Shown here piece by piece: positions 15,371-22,682 of a DNA stretch of 33,122 nt; the stretch's first letter is position 1; each line of letters opens with the position of its first letter. The DNA is from Eremococcus coleocola DSM 15696 (GTDB taxonomy: Bacteria; Bacillota; Bacilli; Lactobacillales; Aerococcaceae), in the NCBI RefSeq assembly GCF_000428865.1, contig NZ_AUAT01000026.1, positions 1 to 33,122 of the forward strand, in the 5' to 3' direction. A model generated the notes under the pieces. The model made no database searches. It was not told the origin of the DNA and saw only the letters and a program-made list of their open reading frames with translations. The position numbers were made by a program, and so were the translations under genes.

Positions 15371-16033
15371 TTAAATCTGATCCTTAGCAAAATTCATTTG
15401 CCAATCAGCAGCAAAATCGTGAGTGGCTTTGGCGATATTGGCATTTGCTAAGAAACTATCAATCACATCCGTACCCACTGTAACATAATTAGCTCCAGCT
15501 TGACTAGCTTTTAAAACTTGGGATACATTTTTGAAAGAAGCTGCTAAAATTTCTGTATCAGAACCAAGGCAGTCTTGGGCAACTTGATATATTACTTCGT
15601 AGGGGTCAGTATTTAGATTTTCCATGCGATTTACATAGGGAGCCAAATAATCCGCACCGAGTTCTTTCGCGAGAATTGCTTGGATTGTAGAATAGATAGC
15701 GGTTGCCGTAATGTTAACCCCCTCTGCTTTTAAGGTTTTAATGGCAGCTAAGCCATCTTTTGAAACAGGAATTTTGATATAAACATCTTTATCAATTAAA
15801 TTCAAAATTTTATGCGCATCATCAAGTATACCTTGATAATCTTCCTGAATCACTTGGATATGCAGTGAACGCTCCTTGCCAATTAAAGAACGGATTTCTT
15901 TCATATGTTCTACGAAGTCAATCGATCCTTCCTTCTTCAGGATACTAGGGTTGGTCGTAACACCAGCCACTGGAAGATAGGTTAAATAGTCTTTAATTTT
16001 ATCAATATTTGCGGTGTCGAGTACTAATTTCAT
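15371..16033 (-). CDS. Fructose-6-phosphate aldolase / transaldolase-like protein
   Basis: The 220-residue class I aldolase belongs to the FSA/TalC group. The signatures are MKLVLDTANI, GVTTNPSILKKEG, and VYIKIPVSKDG with the Schiff-base lysine (about K87). The short length matches the FSA/TalC subgroup, as opposed to long transaldolases. Members either cleave fructose-6-phosphate to dihydroxyacetone plus glyceraldehyde-3-phosphate or act as true transaldolases; the sequence alone does not settle it. I started at ATG 16033, because the earlier ATG at 16045 lies inside the ribosome binding site (GGAGG overlaps its second and third codons). It follows the sorbitol operon, whose product is fructose-6-phosphate, so it could draw off that product. 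A hairpin separates it from gutA. Confidence 0.85.
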   Translation of the reverse strand: MKLVLDTANIDKIKDYLTYLPVAGVTTNPSILKKEGSIDFVEHMKEIRSLIGKERSLHIQVIQEDYQGILDDAHKILNLIDKDVYIKIPVSKDGLAAIKTLKAEGVNITATAIYSTIQAILAKELGADYLAPYVNRMENLNTDPYEVIYQVAQDCLGSDTEILAASFKNVSQVLKASQAGANYVTVGTDVIDSFLANANIAKATHDFAADWQMNFAKDQI

Positions 16034-16083
16034 AATTACCTCCATTTTATGCTTTTATTTAATCAATCTATTAATATTATATA

Positions 16084-16140
16084 CAAAATTGCTCCCTAAT
16101 AACGTTTAAAATTGGTTTAAATCGTAATTAGGAAGCAATT
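16084..16140 (-). terminator. Hairpin between gutA and the aldolase gene
   Basis: Minus strand: AATTGCTTCCTAAT (16140-16127) pairs with ATTAGGGAGCAATT (16100-16087), 13 of 14 positions, followed by TTTTGTAT. It could terminate or partly attenuate the sorbitol transcript. A TATAAT just downstream could start a separate aldolase transcript. Confidence 0.6.
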
Positions 16141-16147
16141 CACTAAA

Positions 16148-16504
16148 TTATTTAATAGTTATTCGAGTTCCAACATTCATCTCAGGTAAGGTTTTTGCTT
16201 CTACATAGAGTGTTCCAGGCAGTTCTGCTTCGGTTGCCCCATTAAATTTTACACTGATATGACCAATATCATTCAAATTCTTTGTAACTAGATTACCCAC
16301 ACTAGTGATTCTATAAGCTTGATTGTCGAAATATATGAATTGACCTTCTACAATGTCTCCATTAACTGGGTTGACATCAATTTGATAAGTGTATTCTTTT
16401 AAATCCTCAGGTGCACCTTGGCCAAATAGAATTAACATAGCTTCAGCCGCAAACATTTTTGCCTGGCTTCCTATTCCAACAATACTTGTCTCAAAAAGTT
16501 TCAA
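16148..16504 (-). CDS. gutA: PTS glucitol/sorbitol EIIA
   Basis: The 118-residue protein matches the glucitol EIIA (SrlB/GutA) family in length and pattern, with the blocks FGQGAPEDLKEYTYQIDV, GDIVEGQFIYFDN and GHISVKFNGATEAELPGTLYVE. In the PTS it receives phosphate from HPr and passes it to the EIIB of the sorbitol permease. It is last of the six-gene block gutF-R-M-C-B-A, about 22 bases after gutB, and a hairpin follows it. I could not assign the phosphorylated histidine from memory with confidence. The family call rests on both sequence and context. Confidence 0.88.
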   Translation of the reverse strand: MKLFETSIVGIGSQAKMFAAEAMLILFGQGAPEDLKEYTYQIDVNPVNGDIVEGQFIYFDNQAYRITSVGNLVTKNLNDIGHISVKFNGATEAELPGTLYVEAKTLPEMNVGTRITIK

Positions 16505-16526
16505 ATTAAATCTCCTTATCTAATAA

Positions 16527-17525
16527 TTAACTATATAAACCAAAGCTTGCTAACCATGCCACAATAACTCGAGGCACTCCATTTAAGAAACGTGAATACA
16601 ATACAGAAGGCACCCCAACTTCAACGGTTTCAGCTTTAGCCTCAGTCAATCCTAAGGCTACAGGAATAAAGTCACAACCATTTTGGGTATTAATGGCAAA
16701 TAAAGCAGGTAAAGCTAATTGAGGTGGAATATTCCCTTTTCCAATTTCTACCCCAATCAAGGTACCAATAATTTGGCTGATAACAGCCCCAGGGCCTAAG
16801 AAAGGAGAAAGGAATGGCAATGAACAAATAAACCCTATAATAATTAGGCCAAAAACATTTCCTGCGAGTGGTGTCATTAAATTAGCTATCCAAGTCCCAA
16901 TTCCAGATCCTTGAATTAATCCAATTAATAAAGAAACAAAGGCCATAAAGGGAATTACGGTATGTAACATGGTTTGAACAGCATCCCTCGCTGCTTGGTT
17001 AAAGGTACCAACCACTTTACCAGCGCCCATCCCAATCTTAGCGATTAAACTAGAATCAGCTTTTTGTTCAGAAATTTTCTTTGATGTATCATAACTTGCT
17101 TGACTGTTTTCTGATACATTGACTGGTTTAGTAGGAATGACGATATCACTTTTATCTGCCAACTCAATTTGGTTCATACCAACATTTGAAACATAAATAT
17201 CCTCAGTGATATATTGGGCTAACGGGCCACTCTTACCAGTTGGAATAATATTTATGGTAGGAATACCTTTCTTAGGATAGATACCACACCGTAAAGTTCC
17301 TCCACAGTCAATAATTGCCAATGCAATCTCTTCATCAGGAATAGACGTTTTGAAGCCATTCACAGCTTCCATTCCAGTTAATTCTACAATTTTATCTACA
17401 ATTTCTGGTTTTTCACCACCACCAGTAACATAAATAAATTTATGTTTTTCTTCAGTTGGTGTAATAATTAATGGTCCTCCAAAGCCACCATTTCCTTTAT
17501 TTACTTTTATACTATTATATCCCAT
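16527..17525 (-). CDS. gutB: PTS glucitol/sorbitol EIIBC
   Basis: The 332-residue permease subunit combines a soluble EIIB part (about 1-170) and a membrane part (about 180-332). The start is characteristic of Srl[20 protein letters not shown]. The EIIB phosphorylation region is [20 protein letters not shown], with two cysteines of which one is the active one. After a Ser/Lys-rich linker come hydrophobic helices with [19 protein letters not shown] and [18 protein letters not shown], the conserved C-domain motifs. It follows gutC after 15 bases and precedes gutA. Substrate is sorbitol (glucitol), phosphorylated during uptake to sorbitol-6-phosphate. Confidence 0.93.
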   Translation of the reverse strand: MGYNSIKVNKGNGGFGGPLIITPTEEKHKFIYVTGGGEKPEIVDKIVELTGMEAVNGFKTSIPDEEIALAIIDCGGTLRCGIYPKKGIPTINIIPTGKSGPLAQYITEDIYVSNVGMNQIELADKSDIVIPTKPVNVSENSQASYDTSKKISEQKADSSLIAKIGMGAGKVVGTFNQAARDAVQTMLHTVIPFMAFVSLLIGLIQGSGIGTWIANLMTPLAGNVFGLIIIGFICSLPFLSPFLGPGAVISQIIGTLIGVEIGKGNIPPQLALPALFAINTQNGCDFIPVALGLTEAKAETVEVGVPSVLYSRFLNGVPRVIVAWLASFGLYS

Positions 17526-17540
17526 TATTATTCCTCCCCT

Positions 17541-18089
17541 CTAAATTTCCTCAACCGATTTGCTTAATTCAATTCCTTGTTGTTTAGAAACAAATGCTGT
17601 TGTATAGTCAGTGACCCAACCACCGACAAAGTTCATAATTAAACCAACTAACAAGTAGCGAATTGCTAATTCAGTTTGGTTTAAACCTAGCGTTGAGATT
17701 CCTTGCGCAATCCCAAGCCATACAAATAATTCACCTGGATTAATATGTGGGAAAATACCATTAGATGTATGACAGAATTGCATTTGAGAAGCAATAAAAC
17801 TTGGTTTATAGTATTCCGGCAAGAAACGGCCTAAAGTCATTGACATTGGATTACCTAACATAAATGCTGATACAAAAGGCAGAATCATGTAGCGAGTCAC
17901 TGGATTCTTAGATGAAACCCGAGCTAAAGCAGTCACACGTTCTTGGCCCATCATAGCAATAATTGTATTCATCGCAATCATTAGCATCAATACTAGAGGA
18001 ACAATTCCTGTCATCCAACTAATAAATGTTTCTGCACCAGCTTGGAATAAATTCATAAATCCTTCAGCTAACTTTACAACAAAATCCAT
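17541..18089 (-). CDS. gutC: PTS glucitol/sorbitol EIIC
   Basis: The 182-residue membrane subunit (SrlA type) has the family blocks WMTGIVPLVLMLMIAMN, GNPMSMTLGRFLPEYYKPSF and HTSNGIFPHINPGELFVWLG. It forms the channel with the membrane part of gutB. I chose ATG 18089, which follows AAGGAAG at eight bases and comes one base after the gutM stop codon (TAATATG). A GTG three codons earlier lies too close to the ribosome binding site. The tight spacing suggests translational coupling to gutM. Confidence 0.92.
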   Translation of the reverse strand: MDFVVKLAEGFMNLFQAGAETFISWMTGIVPLVLMLMIAMNTIIAMMGQERVTALARVSSKNPVTRYMILPFVSAFMLGNPMSMTLGRFLPEYYKPSFIASQMQFCHTSNGIFPHINPGELFVWLGIAQGISTLGLNQTELAIRYLLVGLIMNFVGGWVTDYTTAFVSKQQGIELSKSVEEI

Positions 18090-18090
18090 A

Positions 18091-18567
18091 TTAAACACTT
18101 CCTTTTAATCTATATTTTATTTGATTTTTTAACATAGAGAGTGATTGGCTTATCGGCAGTGTTTCTTTGGGTTCTTCCTGATAGTTCCCCATCTCCACTC
18201 TCAAATAAACTTCACGGGCATCCTCCATAGCTATTTGAGTCAATTTATTTTCTTGTCTTACCAATGGATTATATTTATCAATATAATGTAGGTCTTGGCC
18301 AATATATTGTGGTAATTCTTTAAATTTTGCTAATACGGTGACTCCTTGCATCATACGTGCATCAACAATTTTCGCATTATCATCAACGGCAAACATAACC
18401 ACTGTTCCCGATTGAATCTTACCAGAGCGACGCCCAATAGCCACCTTTCCTTTGCGGCGTAATTCTACAAATATGGTATTAAAATTCTTGATTTGCTTTA
18501 ATCCCAAAAAAATTTGTAATAAGTAAGCCGAAACTGCTAGAGCACAAAATGTAGCCATAAAACTCAT
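18091..18567 (-). CDS. gutM: Sorbitol operon activator GutM
   Basis: The 158-residue GutM-family protein has a single N-terminal membrane segment (about residues 3-22) and a cytoplasmic part with VELRRKGKVAIGRRSGKIQSG, the conserved basic block. In the known sorbitol operons GutM is needed for full expression; its mechanism is not settled. Its ATG overlaps the gutR stop codon (ATGA), so translation is probably coupled. Placement between gutR and gutC matches the sorbitol operon described for Lactobacillus casei. Confidence 0.9.
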   Translation of the reverse strand: MSFMATFCALAVSAYLLQIFLGLKQIKNFNTIFVELRRKGKVAIGRRSGKIQSGTVVMFAVDDNAKIVDARMMQGVTVLAKFKELPQYIGQDLHYIDKYNPLVRQENKLTQIAMEDAREVYLRVEMGNYQEEPKETLPISQSLSMLKNQIKYRLKGSV

Positions 18568-20438
18568 ATATTTATCCTCCTCTCTATCAGATAGTGAAGG
18601 AAATCTTCTTTCCCCTTAAAGCTTTCAATCGCCGTTTGAAAGTCTTGCTCATTCGCAAGTCTAAAAACAATATCATAAATATCCACTAAATCTTTTTCAG
18701 TTTTAGGATCTAGTTCTTGACCGATAACTAACATAAAAATACCTTTGACTTCAATTTCATTCACTAAGATAGGTTTAGAAAGTATTCCTAGCATCATTTG
18801 GATAGATTCAGTTCCTTTATTAATTCCATGGGGAAAAGCTAACCCATTTTGAAAAATTGTTGCATGTAGTCGTTCTTGATTCATGACTGTTTTACTATAA
18901 CTAGTATCCAAGGTAACACTTTCTTCAAACCTTTGAATCATCCACGATAAAGCTGCTTGATAACTATCAAGTGTATCTGGTAAAACTAACACATTATTTA
19001 ATCTAGTCTCAAACAGTTGGATATTCGTAGTATAAATATTCTGCCATTCATTAATTAACCATTGATCACTATAAACAGTAGCAATATGTATCACGGGAAT
19101 ACTTTCGCGGACAGATTCTAAAGGAATTGTGGTAAAAATTGCTAAATAATCTCTATCATCCATCTGATGATAGGTCTGATTGGTAAATATATCGATTTGA
19201 ATATTGCCAATAATCACTCGTTCAATCTGCTTACGAATTAACATAGCCGTGCCATAGCCTGTATTACTTACAATGGCAACTTTAGGTGGAGCATAATCTT
19301 TATGCCCTTTTAAGTTCATTTCAAAATATAAGCTTAAATAATCCACTTCCAAAGGACTAACGACTACCTTCAAACTATTACTAATTGACTTAACCGCAAT
19401 TTGTGAAACAGCATAAGAAAACGGGTATTTTCTTTTTAATTCTCCAAAGAAAATCTGATTAGGTACCACTTTAAAAATAGTTCGATTAATTAAATAATGT
19501 AGATGTTGATTTACTTCCTTATAAAATATGTCCTTATCAATATCAACCGCAAATGATGCATTAATTGAATCTATCATTTGATTAAATACATATTTTGTAA
19601 TGTCGTCTGCTTGGTTTGACTTACTAGGCAACTCATTGATGGCCTGTAAATTTAAAGCAAAACTAACAAAATCTTTATCATATACACTTAAACTCAATTG
19701 ATACCTAGTTTCAATGTGGTAAATAATCTCTTGAAAAAGATCATAATCGGATACAGTATTAATATAATTAGGTATTGGCTTATCTAATACCTGATTACAA
19801 CTAATCCGCCCAACAACTATATCTATACTTTTAATCAACCAACTGATGGTTTCATTAGTTAGATTAAATGTCTCTTTAATTTGAGTCATATAATCGATAC
19901 TATTATGACTGATATAGTCAAGAGGAAAATAATCTTGAACTAAGTGCAAATAAATTAAACGTATACTGAATTCATCTGCAATGAGTCGGATTCCTTTATT
20001 AGTTACACTTTCAATTTCAGCATTATATTTCTTTAATTCTTTACGGATACTTTTCAAATCATTCGCCACAGTTCCACGACTCACACTTAAAGCATCTGCT
20101 AGGTCGTAGATAATGTGGTAATCAAACACTTCAATTAATTCCTTTAATATAAAAGCCATGCGCTTACTACTTGAATTGAAATCAGTTTGTTTCTTAAGAG
20201 AGCCCTGCATAATCTTATTAAAGCTATCAAAATCAACAATAGAGATTTGATACTTGTCTTCTACTTCTTCAATAAGAGCGATACCTTGCAATTCTCTATT
20301 TAATTGGATAATAGTCTTTTGAATTGTTTGATTGGAAAGGGAAAGTTGTTTCTTGAACGTTTTAATTGAAACTTGATGATGTGACACTAATAATTTCAAA
20401 ATGTCATACCATCGATTAATCATTCCCAAATAATTCAC
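18564..20438 (-). CDS. gutR: PRD-containing transcriptional regulator GutR
   Basis: The 624-residue regulator of the BglG/MtlR class activates the sorbitol operon in relatives. Domains: N-terminal helix-turn-helix parts (about 5-70 and 95-150, with SVSRGTVANDLKSIRKEL); two PRDs (about 185-290 and 295-400); an EIIB-like domain starting KVAIVSNTGYGTAM, where the usual phosphorylation cysteine is missing; and a C-terminal EIIA-like domain with the histidine motif LAFPHG (about H537). Phosphorylation by the PTS would couple activity to sorbitol supply. The start is a choice between GTG 20438 (AGAGGA upstream, three bases after gutF) and ATG 20423 (GAAGGTG upstream); I report the former. Its stop overlaps gutM. 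Confidence 0.9.
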   Translation of the reverse strand: MNYLGMINRWYDILKLLVSHHQVSIKTFKKQLSLSNQTIQKTIIQLNRELQGIALIEEVEDKYQISIVDFDSFNKIMQGSLKKQTDFNSSSKRMAFILKELIEVFDYHIIYDLADALSVSRGTVANDLKSIRKELKKYNAEIESVTNKGIRLIADEFSIRLIYLHLVQDYFPLDYISHNSIDYMTQIKETFNLTNETISWLIKSIDIVVGRISCNQVLDKPIPNYINTVSDYDLFQEIIYHIETRYQLSLSVYDKDFVSFALNLQAINELPSKSNQADDITKYVFNQMIDSINASFAVDIDKDIFYKEVNQHLHYLINRTIFKVVPNQIFFGELKRKYPFSYAVSQIAVKSISNSLKVVVSPLEVDYLSLYFEMNLKGHKDYAPPKVAIVSNTGYGTAMLIRKQIERVIIGNIQIDIFTNQTYHQMDDRDYLAIFTTIPLESVRESIPVIHIATVYSDQWLINEWQNIYTTNIQLFETRLNNVLVLPDTLDSYQAALSWMIQRFEESVTLDTSYSKTVMNQERLHATIFQNGLAFPHGINKGTESIQMMLGILSKPILVNEIEVKGIFMLVIGQELDPKTEKDLVDIYDIVFRLANEQDFQTAIESFKGKEDFLHYLIERRINI

Positions 20439-20441
20439 CTT

Positions 20442-21242
20442 CTATCCTCTAGTCTTGCCTCCTGCAATATTGATGGTTACCCCTGTAACATAACTAGACC
20501 GATCTGATAAAGCAAAGCATACCGCATCCGCAACTTCACTCAATTTACCACTTCTACCTAAAGGAATTGTACTTGTATTATTATAGCCTGCTCTTAACTC
20601 TTCAACTGACTTATTACGCGTATAGGCAAGCGCTTCTTCATATGCCAAAGTTCGTAAACCAGTTTCTTCCATAATCCCTGGAGCTAAACCAACTACACGA
20701 ACATTTGATTTCCCAAGTTCTTTGGCCCAAGAGCGTGTAAAACTATACACTGCTGCTTTCGTTGCAGCATAGCAACTTTGGCCTTCTGATCCTTCCAGGC
20801 CGGCTTCTGAAGCCATATTTACAATTACCCCTGCTTTTTTCTCAGTAAGAATTCGCCCTACTGCTTGAGCAACCAGAAATAAACCTTTTTGATTGATACT
20901 TACCATTTTATCAAAAATTTGATCATTTAATTCATACTTACTATGAGCTTGTTTAGTATCAACTAACAAAGCTGGTATATTAATGCCTGCATTATTAACT
21001 AATCCATCAATGGTTCCAAAATGTTCTACGACTTGAGCAACACCTATTTCAACATGTTCACGAGAAGATACATCTACTTGTACGAAGAAATAATTATCTG
21101 AAGCTTCATTGCCATCCTTAAGATCAAAGTTAGCTACCTTAGCCCCAACTTCTAATAAACCTTGAACAATACTTTGCCCAATCCCAGAAGAACCTCCTGT
21201 TACAATAAAGACTCTATCCTTCAATTCAATCCAATCTGACAT
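20442..21242 (-). CDS. gutF: Sorbitol-6-phosphate 2-dehydrogenase (SDR family)
   Basis: Oxidises sorbitol-6-phosphate to fructose-6-phosphate with NAD+. The 266-residue classical short-chain dehydrogenase has the nucleotide-binding motif VTGGSSGIG (14-22), NNAG (83-86), the catalytic serine region VNMASEAG and the Tyr-Lys pair YAATK (Y158, K162). The start MSDWIELKDRVFIVTGG resembles GutF of lactobacilli. It is first in the operon, behind AAAGGAGCG, with the ATG at 21242. Sequence alone would allow other sugar-alcohol dehydrogenases; the operon makes sorbitol-6-phosphate by far the best reading. Confidence 0.92.
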   Translation of the reverse strand: MSDWIELKDRVFIVTGGSSGIGQSIVQGLLEVGAKVANFDLKDGNEASDNYFFVQVDVSSREHVEIGVAQVVEHFGTIDGLVNNAGINIPALLVDTKQAHSKYELNDQIFDKMVSINQKGLFLVAQAVGRILTEKKAGVIVNMASEAGLEGSEGQSCYAATKAAVYSFTRSWAKELGKSNVRVVGLAPGIMEETGLRTLAYEEALAYTRNKSVEELRAGYNNTSTIPLGRSGKLSEVADAVCFALSDRSSYVTGVTINIAGGKTRG

Positions 21243-21275
21243 GAATGATTCGCTCCTTTCTAAAAGCTTATCTTT

Positions 21276-21304
21276 AGTATAACGGTTACATAAAATGAAT
21301 TAAG
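21276..21304 (-). promoter_or_regulatory. Probable sorbitol operon promoter
   Basis: Minus strand: -10 TATACT (21281-21276), while the -35 position at 17 bases reads CTTAAT, a poor match. That is what an activator-dependent (GutR) promoter would look like. A weak cre-like sequence, ATGTAACCGTTATAC (21291-21277), overlaps the -10 with mismatches. Confidence 0.45.
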
Positions 21305-21352
21305 ACATAGATTTTATTTTAACTTAAAATTTTATTGTATGAATTAGAAGAC

Positions 21353-21541
21353 AAAAAAATGAGACTGGGCAAAAAAAGCACAGTCCCGCTCATTTATATT
21401 GAATTTCATATGGTACAATGCAGTAGTTGACTGGATGGAAACCGCATCGCGAAGCGACTTGTTCCATCCTAGTCAACCTTGCGGGGGCGGGCAGACGAAG
21501 CGAAAATCATAGATTTTCTACTTCTTACCCGCTCCCATTTT
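21353..21541. repeat. Intergenic hairpin-rich repeat element, about 190 bp
   Basis: It is built of nested hairpins. GTTGACTGGATGGAA (21426-21440) pairs with the arm ending AGTCAAC (21462-21477) with one bulged base. Inside it is TCGC-GAA-GCGA. GAAAATC-ATA-GATTTTC (21502-21518) is enclosed by GGGGGCGGG (21483-21491) and CCCGCTCCC (21528-21536). The element starts GAGACTGGGCAAAAA, close to the terminal repeat of the left IS (GAGGCTGGGCAAAAA). It is non-coding, with GC content clearly above its surroundings. I take it for a dispersed intergenic element, perhaps MITE-like; it may also terminate transcription between the two flanking genes. Confidence 0.6.
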
Positions 21542-21549
21542 TTTAAATT

Positions 21550-22216
21550 TTACATTTCACTTTTCTTTGGAATTCCAAGCTTTTGAAATACCATGTGTTT
21601 ATATGCAATTTCAGCATTCCACTCAAAACGTTCCAACATATCAAAAGCCTTCTCTAAATTACTATTTGTAATTAATACTCCATGATGGCTAAGAAGGTAG
21701 GCTTTCGGAATAGACATGTCTTCTTTTATTTGTTTACGAACAGTTTCAGCAAGTTCTGGTGTTGTTGAGGGGGCATAAGCTAATCTTAAAATTCTACCGA
21801 GTTTTTGACTAGCCTCTGTAAGATTAGGCATTTCGTCTAAGTTCACCGCAAAAAAACAATGATTCCGGAGCATGGGCATGTAATACGCATTTGATATCAG
21901 GATTTTCTTGATAACTTGCCATATGCATATTAACTTCTCGTGTTACTTTTCCGTCCCCTTCTATTACATTTTCATTTTGATCCAAAAGGAGGATTTGATT
22001 AGGTTTGAGTTCACAATGGAACCGTTGTGACATTAAAGTAGGTGTCATAAGAATTTCATTTTCCCCTACTCTAATACTGATATTACCTCCTGCAGAATTG
22101 GTTAATTTACGGTCAAACATCAACTTAGCATAAGAAACTAACTCAGTTCTTATCATTGGCCCGGCAATTACCGGCAGCTTAATCGCTTTATTCGCCAAGC
22201 CGGCCCACTGAGCCAA
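21550..22216 (-). pseudogene. Class II aldolase/adducin-family protein, frameshifted
   Basis: The two frames join as one class II aldolase. The first has KLTNSAGGNISIRV and the metal-binding HAHAPESLFF (both histidines); the second continues FAVNLDEMPNLTEASQKLGR and has AYLLSHHGVLITNS, the second metal site. The break lies in a run of seven T's (coding strand, about 21850-21856); with six T's the frame would be continuous. The N-terminal 20 residues before MIRTEL are unusual and there is no clear ribosome binding site at MIRTEL, so the 5' end may also be rearranged. The family includes fuculose/rhamnulose-phosphate aldolases, ribulose-phosphate epimerases and OtnC-type decarboxylases; specificity is not determinable. 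Confidence 0.75.
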
Positions 22217-22441
22217 AGTACATATATTACTGAGTCTCTAACAAGAGAATTATTAAATGACGAACCATGTCAAAACTCCTTAGACTTAAGTCAAAATGAG
22301 CTATTACAAGGGTCATTAGATAAAATCAAATTAAAGATTGTAAAAGCAGTTCTCGAAAATGAACATGGCAATCATAACCTTACGGCAGATCGGTTAGGAA
22401 TAAGCCGGACTACTTTATGGAGGATGTTGAATGAGGGCTAA
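22214..22441 (+). pseudogene. C-terminal remnant of a sigma-54-type activator (Fis-like HTH)
   Basis: The frame reads ESLTRELLNDEPCQN and then LDKIKLKIVKAVLENEHGNH, followed by NLTADRLGISRTTLWRMLNE and a stop. The last part is a Fis-type helix-turn-helix as found at the end of sigma-54-dependent activators, including PrpR-like regulators. There is no start codon with a ribosome binding site and no ATPase domain, so only the DNA-binding tail is left. It runs head-to-head into the truncated aldolase gene, implying a deletion or rearrangement at about 22210-22220. Confidence 0.65.
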
Positions 22442-22520
22442 TAACCAAAACCTTTTTGGCTTAAATTAGTAGAGAATAATTATTTAGCTTTGGCTAACTT
22501 AATTCATTAAGGGATAGTAA

Positions 22521-22570
22521 AAAATACCAAGTGAAGCCCAGGTAAAAACCTGACTTCCACTTGGTATTTT
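22521..22570. terminator. Long bidirectional terminator upstream of the decay zone
   Basis: AAAATACCAAGTG (22521-22533) pairs with CACTTGGTATTTT (22558-22570), and within it CAGGT-AAAA-ACCTG forms a second stem. It lies about 110 bases past the xfp stop and may end both the xfp transcript and any plus-strand transcript of the regulator remnant. The roughly 240 bases between the remnant and xfp hold nothing else I can identify. Confidence 0.75.
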
Positions 22571-22682
22571 ATATTTATACATGACTTGAAACTTTATGTT
22601 ATGGGCATAGGTAAGTCTCAAGAGACACCCTTGAAGAGCAATTTAAAAAGAATCAGCGCTTGCGCCAATCCTTTAACATATC

